Source of the DNA: Thermosynechococcus sp. CL-1 | Lineage (GTDB): Bacteria; Cyanobacteriota; Cyanobacteriia; Thermosynechococcales; Thermosynechococcaceae | Assembly (NCBI RefSeq): GCF_008386235.1 | Contig: NZ_CP040671.1 | Coordinates: 2,172,001-2,236,000, forward strand | DNA: 64,000 nucleotides | Direction: 5' to 3' | Shown here: one piece after another, positions 43,278 to 52,916 of the stretch | Layout: each line of letters opens with the position of its first letter | Position numbering within the stretch: the stretch's first letter is position 1 | The notes under the pieces: generated by a model | What the model saw: the letters and a program-made list of their open reading frames with translations, nothing else | The model's database searches: none | Told to the model about the DNA's origin: nothing | Program-made: the position numbers and the translations under genes

Positions 43278-45206
43278 ATGTTGGAACAGGGAACCATTTC
43301 AATCCATACTGAGAACATTTTTCCAATTATTAAAAAGTGGCTCTACTCCGATCATGAGATTTTCCTGCGGGAACTGGTCTCCAACGCCGTAGATGCCATT
43401 CAAAAACTGCGGATGGTGGCACGCTCTGGGGAATATAGCGGCGATGTGGATCACCCGGAAGTGACGATCACGATTGACAAAGAAAATAAAAAGCTGGCGA
43501 TCGCCGACAACGGCATTGGCATGACCGCCGAGGAAGTCAAAAAATACATTACCCAAGTGGCCTTTTCCAGTGCCGAAGAATTCGTTCAAAAGTACAAAGG
43601 GGAAGGGGAAAACGCAATCATTGGTCACTTTGGGCTGGGGTTTTACTCTGCCTTTATGGTGGCAGATCGCGTGGAAATTGATACCCTCGCCTATCAGCCA
43701 GGCGCTGTGCCGGTGCATTGGACCTGTGATGGTTCCACTGAATTTACCCTCTCCGATGGTCAGCGCACCAGTGTTGGTACAACCGTCACCCTAACCCTGC
43801 AAGAGGGTGAGTTGGAGTACCTAGAACCCGGCCGCATTCGCGAATTGGTACGCAAATACTGTGACTTTTTGCCGGTGCCAATTAAGCTAGGGGGTGAGCA
43901 AATTAATAAGCAAATTGCCCCTTGGAAGAGTGCCCCCAATAGCCTCACCAAAGAAGACTATCTCGAGTTTTACCGCTATCTCTATCCCTTTCAAGAAGAC
44001 CCGCTGCTTTGGGTTCACCTCAATACCGACTATCCCTTTGTGGTCAATGGCATTCTCTACTTTCCCAAGCTGCGCCCCGATATTGATGTCACTAAGGGGC
44101 AAATTAAGCTCTACTGCAACCAAGTCTTTGTCAGCGATAACTGCGAAGAGGTGATCCCGCGCTTTTTGCTGCCTTTGCGGGGGGTCATTGACAGCAGCGA
44201 CATTCCCCTGAATGTGTCCCGCAGTTTCCTGCAAAACGATCGCACGGTGCGCAAAATTGCCGACTACATTGCCAAAAAGGTGGGCGATCGCCTGAAGGAG
44301 CTATACCGCGAAGACCCGGCGGCCTACGTACGCTCGTGGCAAGACTTGGGCACCTTTGTCAAATTCGGTTCCATCAACGATGAGAAGTTCAAAAAGCAGG
44401 TGGAAGATATTCTCATCTACCGCACCACGGCCGAACTCACCTTCAAAGAGAGCGAGGATGTCTGGGCCAGTGAGGGGGGCATCCAAGTGGATGGCAAAAC
44501 CTACACCACCCTCAAGGAGTACCTCGAGCGCAACAAAGAGCGCCAAGGCAAGCGCGTCTATTACTGCACCGATGAGGTCGGCCAAGCCACCTACGTGCAA
44601 CTGCTTAAAAGCCAAGGGATTGAAGTCCTGTTTATGGACAGTTTCATTGATACCCACTTTGTGCCGTGGCTGGAGCAGAACTACAGCGATGTCAAGTTTC
44701 TGCGGGTGGATGCAGAACTCGATGAGACGCTCATTGACAAAAACAAAGAGAGCGAACTAGTGGATCCCACCACGAAGAAGACCCGCAGCGAGCAGATCAA
44801 ATCCCTCTTTGAATCCGTGCTGAAAAAGCCGAAACTGACCATTCGCACCGAAGCCCTCAAGGCCGATGCCCCCCCGGCAATGATCCTGTTGCCCGAAACC
44901 AGTCGGCGGATGCAGGAGATGATGGCGATGATGCAGCAGCAACCCAATGCGCAGTTGCCGGAGGAGCATACCCTTGTTGTCAATACCGCCCATCCCTTGG
45001 TGCAAAATCTCCTTAGCTTCAACCAAGGCACGATTATTCAAACCAGCGGCACCTCAGAAACGGGTGCATTGGTCGAAAAGCTGTGTCAGTATATCTACGA
45101 TTTGGCTCTATTGTCACAGCGGGGCTTTGATGCCAATGGTATGCAGCAATTTACAGAGCGTGCCAGTCAAGTTCTGACCCAACTGACCACGATGGCCACG
45201 CGCTAA
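43278..45206 (+). CDS. htpG: Hsp90-family chaperone
   Basis: The product is 642 aa from ATG 43278 (MLEQGTISIHTENIF). The N-terminal GHKL ATPase has the Hsp90 motifs LRELVSNAVDA, ADNGIGM and GHFGLGFYSAF; the middle domain starts around PWKSAPNSLTKEDY. Cytosolic HtpG helps fold linker polypeptides and other proteins under heat and light stress, which fits the thermophilic host. No CIRCE element is visible upstream. Confidence 0.96.
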   Translation: MLEQGTISIHTENIFPIIKKWLYSDHEIFLRELVSNAVDAIQKLRMVARSGEYSGDVDHPEVTITIDKENKKLAIADNGIGMTAEEVKKYITQVAFSSAEEFVQKYKGEGENAIIGHFGLGFYSAFMVADRVEIDTLAYQPGAVPVHWTCDGSTEFTLSDGQRTSVGTTVTLTLQEGELEYLEPGRIRELVRKYCDFLPVPIKLGGEQINKQIAPWKSAPNSLTKEDYLEFYRYLYPFQEDPLLWVHLNTDYPFVVNGILYFPKLRPDIDVTKGQIKLYCNQVFVSDNCEEVIPRFLLPLRGVIDSSDIPLNVSRSFLQNDRTVRKIADYIAKKVGDRLKELYREDPAAYVRSWQDLGTFVKFGSINDEKFKKQVEDILIYRTTAELTFKESEDVWASEGGIQVDGKTYTTLKEYLERNKERQGKRVYYCTDEVGQATYVQLLKSQGIEVLFMDSFIDTHFVPWLEQNYSDVKFLRVDAELDETLIDKNKESELVDPTTKKTRSEQIKSLFESVLKKPKLTIRTEALKADAPPAMILLPETSRRMQEMMAMMQQQPNAQLPEEHTLVVNTAHPLVQNLLSFNQGTIIQTSGTSETGALVEKLCQYIYDLALLSQRGFDANGMQQFTERASQVLTQLTTMATR

Positions 45207-45231
45207 CGTTTGCAAACGCGGGAGGTAACGC

Positions 45232-46698
45232 ATGATTATTACGGTAGGCCTATTGGCGGGGGCGATCGCCCTACTGGCGTGGGGACTGTACCGCAACCTG
45301 CCCTACGGCAAGCTGGGGATTGTGGCTTGGTTGCAAACCCTTGTCCTGATGCTCCCTTGGCTAGTGGTTTTTGGCAGCCTCAGCTTTGGGATTGTGATTA
45401 ACTTTGCTGCCGTGCTCTTTGGGCTGGTGTTCTCGATTGTGGCCTATGTTGCCCTTGGCCGTTGGTTGCGATCGCTGGCGGCCACCGCCGAATTGCCCCT
45501 ACCCTCTGCTCCCTCTGGCCGTTCGGAACTAGAGCAAGCCACCACAGAGCAGACGACCCCAGCCCAGCCTACTGCACGACCCAGCCTTCCCGCTGAAGAC
45601 CTACAAGCCATTCAAAATATCTTTAGCGTTGATACCTACTTCGCCACCGACTACATTCCCTACAAAGGGGGCGTGATCTGCCCAGGGAATCTGCGGGGAG
45701 AGGCCAAAGTGGTGCATCAGCAACTCACTGAACGCCTACAGGCCGCCTTGCCCGATCGCTATCGCCTCTTTATGGTGGCCAATGGGGATGGCAAGCCGAT
45801 GGTCGTGATTTTACCGATGACGACCGAACCGATTCGCGCGGGCAATCTTCAGAAGCTGGCAGCGGTTTTCTTGGCGGTGGCCACCCTTGGAACCTGTCTC
45901 GAGACCAGTGCCATCCTGCAGGGGTTTAGCTTACTGGGAAATCCGACAGCAGGACTTTTCCAGCGATCGCTCCCCTTTGCCTTGGGTCTCTTTGGCATTG
46001 CCGCTATACGGGAAGGGGGTCACTGGCTAATGGCCAACCGCTATCGGGCACGCTTAGGGCCGCCCATTTTCTTACCCGCGTGGCAGTTGGGGACTTTTGG
46101 GGCCATGACCCGCATTGAATCCTTCCTTGCCAATCGCAGTCAACTCTTTGACATTGGTGCAGCGGGGGCGATCGCCGCCGGTAGTGTTTCGCTGCTGCTG
46201 TTGGCCATTGGCCTTGTTCTCTCGCCCACGAGTCAGGGGTTAGAGGTGCCGACCCTCTTTTTCCAAGGCTCGATTTTGGTGGGGACGATCGCCAAGCTCT
46301 TTTTGGGGCAGCAGTTGCAAAGTGAAGTGGTGATGGTGCATCCCTTTGTGATTCTGGGCTGGCTGGGCTTGATCATGACGGCCTTAAACTTGATGCCCGC
46401 AGGACAACTGGATGGGGGGCGGATTATTCAAGCCATTTACGGTACCAAAACCGCCAAACGACTGACGATTATGACCCTTGTGGTCTTGGGCTTGGTGGCG
46501 ATCGTCAACCCCTTGGCCTTGTATTGGGCGTTGGTGATTCTGCTGTTGCAGCGGGATATGGATCAGCCCAGTCTCGATGAGATCACCGAACCCGATGATA
46601 CCCGTGCTGGTCTTGGTCTGCTGCTATTGTTCCTGATGGCCGCTACCTTGATCCCGATGGCACCGGGGCTAGCGGGTCGCTTGGGAATTGGAGGCTAA
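45232..46698 (+). CDS. EGY-type site-2 protease family membrane protein, zinc motif altered
   Basis: The product is 488 aa. Two N-terminal helices, a linker with a soluble domain (about 120-205), then the M50/EGY core. The motif expected as HExxH reads R260-E-G-G-H264 (nucleotides cgg gaa ggg ggt cac at 46009-46023), so the first zinc His is absent. The second motif NLMPAGQLDGG (386-396, Asp394) is intact. FLPAWQLGTFGAMTR is the conserved loop of plant and cyanobacterial EGY proteins. It may be a pseudoprotease, as known for EGY3 in plants. Confidence 0.85.
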   Translation: MIITVGLLAGAIALLAWGLYRNLPYGKLGIVAWLQTLVLMLPWLVVFGSLSFGIVINFAAVLFGLVFSIVAYVALGRWLRSLAATAELPLPSAPSGRSELEQATTEQTTPAQPTARPSLPAEDLQAIQNIFSVDTYFATDYIPYKGGVICPGNLRGEAKVVHQQLTERLQAALPDRYRLFMVANGDGKPMVVILPMTTEPIRAGNLQKLAAVFLAVATLGTCLETSAILQGFSLLGNPTAGLFQRSLPFALGLFGIAAIREGGHWLMANRYRARLGPPIFLPAWQLGTFGAMTRIESFLANRSQLFDIGAAGAIAAGSVSLLLLAIGLVLSPTSQGLEVPTLFFQGSILVGTIAKLFLGQQLQSEVVMVHPFVILGWLGLIMTALNLMPAGQLDGGRIIQAIYGTKTAKRLTIMTLVVLGLVAIVNPLALYWALVILLLQRDMDQPSLDEITEPDDTRAGLGLLLLFLMAATLIPMAPGLAGRLGIGG

Positions 46699-47460
46699 AT
46701 GCCCGATCCACTGCGGCAAATTTTGACGGCGATCGCCCAAGGGCAACTGAGCGTAGAGACCGCCTATCGCCAACTGCAACACCTGTCCTACGAACCCATT
46801 GGCGATTTTGCACGCATTGATCACCAAAGGCAGCAGCGCACTGGCTTTCCAGAGGTGATTTGGGGACCCGGCAAAACCCCGCAGCAGATTGCCGAGATTT
46901 TGGAGCGGATGCGTCCCCACTATCCCTGTGTAATGGCCACACGTATTTCTCCCGAGGTGTTTGAGGCCCTGCGATCGCGCGTTGGTGGACTGCACTATTT
47001 TGAAAAGGCACGGATTTGCAGTACAGCCCCCATTTTGCCGCCGCAGTTTCCCCTGCCGGTGGGCTTGGTCTGTGCGGGCACAGCGGATCTGCCCGTGGCC
47101 GAAGAGGCAGCAGTGACGTTGCAACTGTCAGGATTTGGGGTTGAGCGATTTTGGGATGTGGGGGTGGCGGGGATTCATCGGCTGTTGAGTGTGCGCGATC
47201 GCCTAGAGGAGATGGCCGTGCTCATTGTGGTTGCCGGCATGGAGGGGGCACTGCCCAGTGTGGTGGCGGGGCTAGTCTCAGTGCCCGTGATTGCTGTGCC
47301 CACCAGTATTGGCTATGGCGCGAACTTTGGCGGTTTGGCAGCGCTACTGACAATGCTCAACTCCTGTGCCCCCGGCATTGGTGTCGTCAATATTGACAAT
47401 GGCTTTGGGGCGGCAATGCTGGCAGCCAAGATCTTGCGATCGCTCAGTCAACGGTTATAA
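46699..47460 (+). CDS. larB: LarB-family nickel-pincer cofactor protein
   Basis: The product is 253 aa, ATG immediately after the EGY stop. The PurE-like fold is shown by LVCAGTADLPVAEEAAVTL and VVAGMEGALPSVVAGLV. LarB carboxylates and hydrolyses nicotinic acid adenine dinucleotide to P2CMN in lactate racemase cofactor synthesis. LarC, LarE and LarA genes are not in the window. Confidence 0.92.
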   Translation: MPDPLRQILTAIAQGQLSVETAYRQLQHLSYEPIGDFARIDHQRQQRTGFPEVIWGPGKTPQQIAEILERMRPHYPCVMATRISPEVFEALRSRVGGLHYFEKARICSTAPILPPQFPLPVGLVCAGTADLPVAEEAAVTLQLSGFGVERFWDVGVAGIHRLLSVRDRLEEMAVLIVVAGMEGALPSVVAGLVSVPVIAVPTSIGYGANFGGLAALLTMLNSCAPGIGVVNIDNGFGAAMLAAKILRSLSQRL

Positions 47461-47502
47461 TGGTTGTTTGTTCTTAATGTGTGATTGATCATCAGGTGAC
47501 CT

Positions 47503-47799
47503 GTGGCTAACATCAAATCTGCCGCTAAACGTGCCCAAATTGCTGAGCGCAACCGTCTTCGCAACAAAGCCTATCGCTCGGCAGTGCGGACGCTGATTAA
47601 AAACTACTTGACGGCTATTAGTCAGTATGCTGCCGATCCCACTCCGGAAAAACTGGCGGAAGTCCAGCAGCGACTCAACTTGGCCTTTAGCAAAATTGAC
47701 AAAGCCGTTAAGCGCGGTGTTCTCCATCGCAACACCGGTGCCCGTCGTAAAGCGCGGCTGACCCGTATCCTCAACAAAACGCTGCAACCGGCTGCCTAA
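47503..47799 (+). CDS. rpsT: 30S ribosomal protein S20
   Basis: The product is 98 aa, GTG start with AGGTGA upstream. It is basic and all-alpha; the N-terminus [17 protein letters not shown] is the typical S20 opening. It binds 16S rRNA in the small subunit. tatD follows after 5 bases. Confidence 0.97.
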   Translation: MANIKSAAKRAQIAERNRLRNKAYRSAVRTLIKNYLTAISQYAADPTPEKLAEVQQRLNLAFSKIDKAVKRGVLHRNTGARRKARLTRILNKTLQPAA

Positions 47800-47804
47800 T
47801 CCCC

Positions 47805-48602
47805 ATGTTGGTGGATACCCACGTCCATCTCAACTTTCCAGAGTACGCGCCCGATCTCGACTCAGTGGCTAAACGCTGGCGATCGGCGGGAGTGGTGCGG
47901 CTGGTTCACTCCTGCGTTGAACCCAGTGAATTTCCCACCATTCAGAGCCTTGCCGCGCAGTTTCCCGAACTCTTTATGGCAGTGGGTCTCCATCCCCTAG
48001 ATACGGAGCAGTGGCAGCCGGATCTCAAGGAAAAAATTGCCCGCCTTGCCGCCAGTGATCCTAAAGTGGTGGCCATTGGCGAAACGGGTTTAGATTTTTA
48101 CAAAGCCACGAATCGCGAAGAACAGGAAGCGGCCTTTTGGGCACAGTTGGAGGTTGCCCACAGCTTGAATCTGCCAGTGATTATCCACTGTCGGGAAGCA
48201 GCTGCTGCCGCGCGGGATTTGCTTCAACAGTTTGTTCGCGATCGCGGGCAGGTGCAAGGAGTGATGCACTGCTGGGGCGGTACCCCCGAAGAAACGGAGT
48301 GGTTTCTCGATCTGGGTCTTTTTATCAGCTTTAGCGGCACCGTCACGTTTAAGAACGCCAAACAAATTCATGCCTCGGCACAAATGGTTCCCAGCGATCG
48401 CCTACTGGTGGAAACGGATTGCCCCTTCCTTGCCCCTGTGCCCAAACGCGGCGAAAAACGCAATGAACCCAGCTATGTGCGCTTTGTGGCTGAAGCCGTC
48501 GCCCGTCTGCGACAATGTGACCTCTTGGAATTAGAACAGCAAACCACCCTCAACGCCTGTCAGCTCTTTCGCCTCCCCCTGCCCCCAGAAGTTGCCGCAT
48601 AA
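47805..48602 (+). CDS. tatD: TatD-family metal-dependent hydrolase
   Basis: The product is 265 aa. Metal-binding HxH appears at [22 protein letters not shown] holds the Glu, and VIIHCRE, MHCWGG and [10 protein letters not shown] follow in order. Members are DNases or D-amino-acid hydrolases. It is in the same transcript as rpsT. In many cyanobacteria rpoB follows this pair; here it does not. Confidence 0.93.
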   Translation: MLVDTHVHLNFPEYAPDLDSVAKRWRSAGVVRLVHSCVEPSEFPTIQSLAAQFPELFMAVGLHPLDTEQWQPDLKEKIARLAASDPKVVAIGETGLDFYKATNREEQEAAFWAQLEVAHSLNLPVIIHCREAAAAARDLLQQFVRDRGQVQGVMHCWGGTPEETEWFLDLGLFISFSGTVTFKNAKQIHASAQMVPSDRLLVETDCPFLAPVPKRGEKRNEPSYVRFVAEAVARLRQCDLLELEQQTTLNACQLFRLPLPPEVAA

Positions 48603-48657
48603 ATTGCTCAGGCATTGGGAAGTTTACTGAATTGAATCAACGTTAAAAAATCTAGCG

Positions 48658-48745
48658 CATTTGCGAGCCTAGCCATTTCAGCATCCTAGGATGGGGCTGT
48701 AGGCTAAAGACGGCTGTTTAGGATGTGTCCTTAATTAGCAAATGC
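48658..48745. promoter_or_regulatory. Nested palindromes upstream of phosphoketolase
   Basis: GCATTTGC (48658-48665) and GCAAATGC (48738-48745) are perfect inverted arms 72 bases apart. Between them AGCCTAGCC (48667-48675) nearly matches GGCTGTAGGCT (48696-48706) inverted, and CATCCTAGGATG (48683-48694) is a perfect 12-base palindrome. No T-run follows. It may be the leader of phosphoketolase or end structure of the rpsT-tatD transcript. Confidence 0.35.
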
Positions 48746-48850
48746 TTTTAGTAACCTGTGGACTCTTTTGAATGCCGTTGGCACTTTACTTTGATCTATT
48801 GATCTAAGTTGATTTTCCTGATACTCATGCTGACTTGACGAGGATACTGT

Positions 48851-51289
48851 ATGGTTAGCTCTCCTCCCCGTCCCACCGAACTCACCGCTGATATTCATGC
48901 CTTTGGGCCGGCTCGCGCCACGATTCAAGGACAGCCCTTGAGTGATAGTGAAGTTGAGGCCATGGATGCCTTCTTCCGTGCCTGTAACTATCTGGCCGTG
49001 GGCATGATCTATTTGCTCGATAACCCCCTACTCAAGGAACCCCTCAAGCCTGAACACATCAAAAAACGCCTCCTTGGTCACTGGGGATCGAGTCCAGGTC
49101 TGTCCTTTTGCTACCTTCACCTCAATCGCATTATTAAAAAGTACCAACAGGAGGTGATTTTCCTAGCGGGTCCCGGTCATGGGGCACCGGGGGTCTTGGC
49201 ACCTGTTTACCTTGAAGGCAGTTACACCGAGATTTACCACAACATTAGTGAGGATGCCCACGGCCTCAAAAAATTCTTCAAGCAGTTCTCCTTCCCCGGT
49301 GGCATTGGGAGCCACTGCACCCCAGAAACGCCCGGCTCGATACACGAAGGGGGAGAATTGGGCTATGTCCTCTCCCATGCCTGTGGTGCTGCCTTTGACA
49401 ATCCTGATTTAATTGTGGCGGCAGTGGTTGGCGATGGGGAAGCAGAAACGGGGCCTTTGGCCACCTCATGGCACATCAATAAATTCCTCAACCCGGCGCG
49501 CGATGGGGCAGTCTTGCCGATTCTCAACTTGAATGGCTACAAGATTAACAACCCGACGATTTTGGCACGGATTCCCCATCAGGATTTGGAAAACTTCTTC
49601 CGGGGCCTAGGGTATGAACCCTGCTTTGTGGAAGGTTCCGATCGCCCCTCAATGCACCAAGCAATGGCCGCCACCCTCGACTACTGCGTGACTAAAATTA
49701 AGGAGATTCAACGAGCAGCTCGGGAAGAGGGCGTCACCACCTTGCCCCGTTGGCCGATGATTGTGCTGCGCACCCCCAAAGGGTGGACAGGCCCCGCGGA
49801 AGTGAATGGCCACAAAGTGGAAGGCTTCTGGCGAGCACACCAAGTGCCCATGGCCGATGTCCACACCAACCCTGAAAACCTTAAGCTCCTTGAAAATTGG
49901 CTGCGCAGCTACCGCCCCGAAGAACTCTTTGATGAGAATGGCACATTTCGTCCTGAACTCAAGGCCTTGGCGCCAACCGGCAACTACCGTATGGGCATGA
50001 ATCCCCACGCCAATGGTGGGCTATTGCGCAAGGATTTGAAAATGCCCGACTTTCGGCAGTACGGCATTACGTTTGAGAAACCCGCCCAAATTGAGGTGGA
50101 AAATACCCGTCCCCTTGGGGTCTTCCTGCGGGATGTGATGCGCAATAACATGACCAATTTCCGTGTCTTTGGTCCCGATGAAAATACCTCGAATAAGCTC
50201 AATGCCATTTACGAGGTCAGCAAGAAACTCTGGATTGCGGAATACTTTGAGGAGGACGCCGATGGCGGTGAATTGTCCCCCAATGGTCGCGTCATTGAAA
50301 TGCTCAGCGAGCACACCATGGAGGGGATGCTGGAGGGCTACCTGCTGACGGGTCGCCATGGCTTCTTCTCCACCTATGAGTCCTTTGTCCATGTGATTGA
50401 CTCGATGTTTAACCAACACGCCAAATGGTTGAGCATCTGCAATGAACTCTCGTGGCGGGCGGATGTGGCCTCATTGAACTTGCTGATTACGTCCACGGTG
50501 TGGCGGCAGGATCACAATGGCTTTACCCACCAAGATCCGGGATTTTTGGATATTGTCTGCAACAAGAGTGCGAAGGTTACGCGCATTTACTTACCGCCTG
50601 ATGTGAACTCACTGCTGTCGGTGGCGGATCACTGCCTGCGCAGCAAAAATTATGTGAATGTGATTGTCTCCGACAAGCAGTTGCACTTGCAGTACCTGAC
50701 AATGGATCAGGCAATTATCCACTGCACCAAGGGAGTCGGCATTTGGGATTGGGCCAGCAATGATCAAGGCTGTGAACCGGATCTGGTGATGGCCAGTGCG
50801 GGGGATATTCCTACCCAAGAGGCGTTGGCGGCGATCGCCCTCCTGCGGCAGGAGTTTCCAGAGCTGAAGATTCGCTATATCAATGTGGTGGATCTCTTTA
50901 AGCTGCAACCGGAAACCGAACACCCCCACGGCCTCAGCGATCGCGACTTTGATAGTCTCTTTACCCTCGATCGCCCGATTATCTTTAACTTCCATGGTTA
51001 TCCGTGGTTGATCCACCGTCTCACGTACCGCCGTCACAATCACCGTAATTTGCACGTGCGCGGCTACAAAGAAAAGGGCAACATTAACACCCCCCTTGAG
51101 TTGGCCATCAATAATGAGATTGATCGCTTTAGTCTTGCCATTGATGCCATTGATCGCCTCCCCGGTCTTCAAGTGGCGGGTGCCCATGCCAAGGAGAAAT
51201 TCCGCAACATGCAAATTGAAGCCCGCAACTACGCCTACGAGTACGGTGTGGACAAGCCGGAGTTTAGCCACTGGACTTGGCCATTTTAG
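48851..51289 (+). CDS. xfp: Phosphoketolase (Xu5P/Fru6P)
   Basis: The product is 812 aa. SD GAGGA is 8 bases from ATG 48851. TPP-binding motif [16 protein letters not shown], and active-site loops GPGHGAPG and [17 protein letters not shown], are all present. It cleaves xylulose-5-phosphate to glyceraldehyde-3-phosphate and acetyl phosphate, a route active in cyanobacteria at night or under carbon shift. Length is normal. A hairpin terminator follows at 51315. Confidence 0.97.
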   Translation: MVSSPPRPTELTADIHAFGPARATIQGQPLSDSEVEAMDAFFRACNYLAVGMIYLLDNPLLKEPLKPEHIKKRLLGHWGSSPGLSFCYLHLNRIIKKYQQEVIFLAGPGHGAPGVLAPVYLEGSYTEIYHNISEDAHGLKKFFKQFSFPGGIGSHCTPETPGSIHEGGELGYVLSHACGAAFDNPDLIVAAVVGDGEAETGPLATSWHINKFLNPARDGAVLPILNLNGYKINNPTILARIPHQDLENFFRGLGYEPCFVEGSDRPSMHQAMAATLDYCVTKIKEIQRAAREEGVTTLPRWPMIVLRTPKGWTGPAEVNGHKVEGFWRAHQVPMADVHTNPENLKLLENWLRSYRPEELFDENGTFRPELKALAPTGNYRMGMNPHANGGLLRKDLKMPDFRQYGITFEKPAQIEVENTRPLGVFLRDVMRNNMTNFRVFGPDENTSNKLNAIYEVSKKLWIAEYFEEDADGGELSPNGRVIEMLSEHTMEGMLEGYLLTGRHGFFSTYESFVHVIDSMFNQHAKWLSICNELSWRADVASLNLLITSTVWRQDHNGFTHQDPGFLDIVCNKSAKVTRIYLPPDVNSLLSVADHCLRSKNYVNVIVSDKQLHLQYLTMDQAIIHCTKGVGIWDWASNDQGCEPDLVMASAGDIPTQEALAAIALLRQEFPELKIRYINVVDLFKLQPETEHPHGLSDRDFDSLFTLDRPIIFNFHGYPWLIHRLTYRRHNHRNLHVRGYKEKGNINTPLELAINNEIDRFSLAIDAIDRLPGLQVAGAHAKEKFRNMQIEARNYAYEYGVDKPEFSHWTWPF

Positions 51290-51314
51290 CTTGATCCTCT
51301 AGGTTGATGTTCTG

Positions 51315-51353
51315 CCCCTCTCTTCGCTTATCGGCAAGGGAGGGGTTCTTCTT
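51315..51353 (+). terminator. Terminator of phosphoketolase, overlapping the hisF stop
   Basis: CCCCTCTCTT (51315-51324) pairs with AAGGGAGGGG (51336-51345) with one G-U, followed by TTCTTCTT. The stem spans the hisF stop codon (51328-51330), so its opposite strand encodes the end of HisF. Confidence 0.65.
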
Positions 51354-52122
51354 GGCGCACGGGCACTTGGTGCTGATGGAGATAGTCCTTGATCTGGGCG
51401 ATCGTCAGTTGGCCATAGTGTAGGAGCGAAGCCAACAGTGCCGCCTCTGCTTTCCCTTCCACAAGAGCCGCGCGAATATGCTCACAGGTACCCGCCCCCC
51501 CAGAGGCAATCACAGGAATCTCCACCCGCTCAGCGATCGCCCGCGTCAATTCGAGGTCGTAGCCCGCCTGTGTCCCATCGGCATCCATACTGGTCACCAG
51601 CAGTTCGCCCGCACCCCGTTTAGCCATTTCCACCGCCCATTCAATCGCATCTAGCCCCGTAGCTTCCCGTCCGCCGCGCACATAGACTTGCCAACGGGGG
51701 TTTTTAGGATCCCAATGGGGTTCGCGCCGCGCATCAATGGCGACAACAATACATTGGGCACCAAAGCGATCGCTGGCCTGATTCACGAGATCGGGTTGCC
51801 GCACTGCCGCCGAATTCAGGCTGACTTTATCTGCCCCGGCGCGCAATAGGTCTTTGATCATCGTCAGGGACTGAATCCCGCCCCCCACCGTCAGGGGAAT
51901 GAACACCTGATCCGCGGTGCGATAGACGACATCAATAATAATGTTCCGCTCTTCATGGGTGGCCGTAATATCGAGAAACACCAGCTCATCCGCACCCGCT
52001 GCATTGTAGGCTTGAGCCAGTTCAACCGGATCGCCGGCATCGCGCAGGTTGACAAAGTTCACGCCCTTGACGACGCGACCCGCCTTCACATCCAGACAGG
52101 GCAAAATTCGTTTGGCAAGCAT
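51328..52122 (-). CDS. hisF: Imidazole glycerol phosphate synthase, cyclase subunit
   Basis: The product is 264 aa, start ATG with SD AAGGAGG. TIM barrel with catalytic Asp11 ([13 protein letters not shown]) and the VVAIDARR Asp on strand 5; phosphate-binding GGGIQS and SGGAG loops are intact. It makes IGP and AICAR using ammonia from HisH, which is not in this window. Confidence 0.96.
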   Translation of the reverse strand: MLAKRILPCLDVKAGRVVKGVNFVNLRDAGDPVELAQAYNAAGADELVFLDITATHEERNIIIDVVYRTADQVFIPLTVGGGIQSLTMIKDLLRAGADKVSLNSAAVRQPDLVNQASDRFGAQCIVVAIDARREPHWDPKNPRWQVYVRGGREATGLDAIEWAVEMAKRGAGELLVTSMDADGTQAGYDLELTRAIAERVEIPVIASGGAGTCEHIRAALVEGKAEAALLASLLHYGQLTIAQIKDYLHQHQVPVRQEEPLPCR

Positions 52123-52137
52123 TTAGCCTCCTTGGGA

Positions 52138-52797
52138 CTACTGCACAGTGACACGGCGACCCCCGCCACTGACAAAGATAATGGCGCGACCCTCCGCCAT
52201 CGGTTCCCAACCGACATCAAAGCCACTGCGCCAAGCCACCGCACGGGCTGCCCGGAAACAATCAAAGCTATCGGGACGCACAAAAAAGACAAGGGAATAG
52301 CGGCTGGGGGAGAGGCGATCAATGGTACGCCGAAAGTTGGACGCGGGTTTTTCCAGCGTGCTAAAGGATTCGCCACCGCTGCGATCGCGGGGTTCAAAAA
52401 GGGTTTGCAAAATTGGTTGCCCTTGGCTGTGCACCAGACTCAGGCGCACATCGTAGTAGCGGGTACGGTGGTGAAAGGACTCTAGTTGTTGCTGAATTTG
52501 GCGGGGATCTGCAAAGGGATTTTCTGTAATGCGCCGCAGGTGGCGATCGATGGCCTCACTGGCTTGATCCTCCTCAAGGGGCAGGGCGCGATTTTCACGA
52601 CACTCAAAGAAATACACCTGCTTGCGGGTTTCGCGGGCAATGGGCGTGCGCACAAGAGCAGGAGACACTGCTGCTGTCAAGCTGGCAAAGAGGCAGACAA
52701 AGATCATCACCCCCACGGTATTGGTGAGGACATCGAGGAACGAGTCCAGATTTTGACTGGGGGCTTGGACTTGGGGACGGCAGCGCGATCGCTTCAT
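52138..52797 (-). CDS. Orphan ExbD/TolR-like single-helix protein
   Basis: The product is 219 aa. The N-terminal helix carries LDSFLDVLTNTVGVMIFVC, close to the ExbD/TolR helix with its Asp proton residue. The rest is extracytoplasmic and unrecognised. ExbD-like proteins usually pair with an ExbB/MotA-type channel, but none is adjacent (hisF on one side, PBP2 on the other). Partner and role are unknown. Confidence 0.6.
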   Translation of the reverse strand: MKRSRCRPQVQAPSQNLDSFLDVLTNTVGVMIFVCLFASLTAAVSPALVRTPIARETRKQVYFFECRENRALPLEEDQASEAIDRHLRRITENPFADPRQIQQQLESFHHRTRYYDVRLSLVHSQGQPILQTLFEPRDRSGGESFSTLEKPASNFRRTIDRLSPSRYSLVFFVRPDSFDCFRAARAVAWRSGFDVGWEPMAEGRAIIFVSGGGRRVTVQ

Positions 52798-52916
52798 GAA
52801 GCGGCAGTACAGAGACTTCTTCTAGGTTATCGGAATTCTTGACCTCTGGTCTTAGCGCATCTGATAGAGTGGCAATTGAATAGCCTCAGTGATCAATTCC
52901 TCAACTCCCCCTGCCT

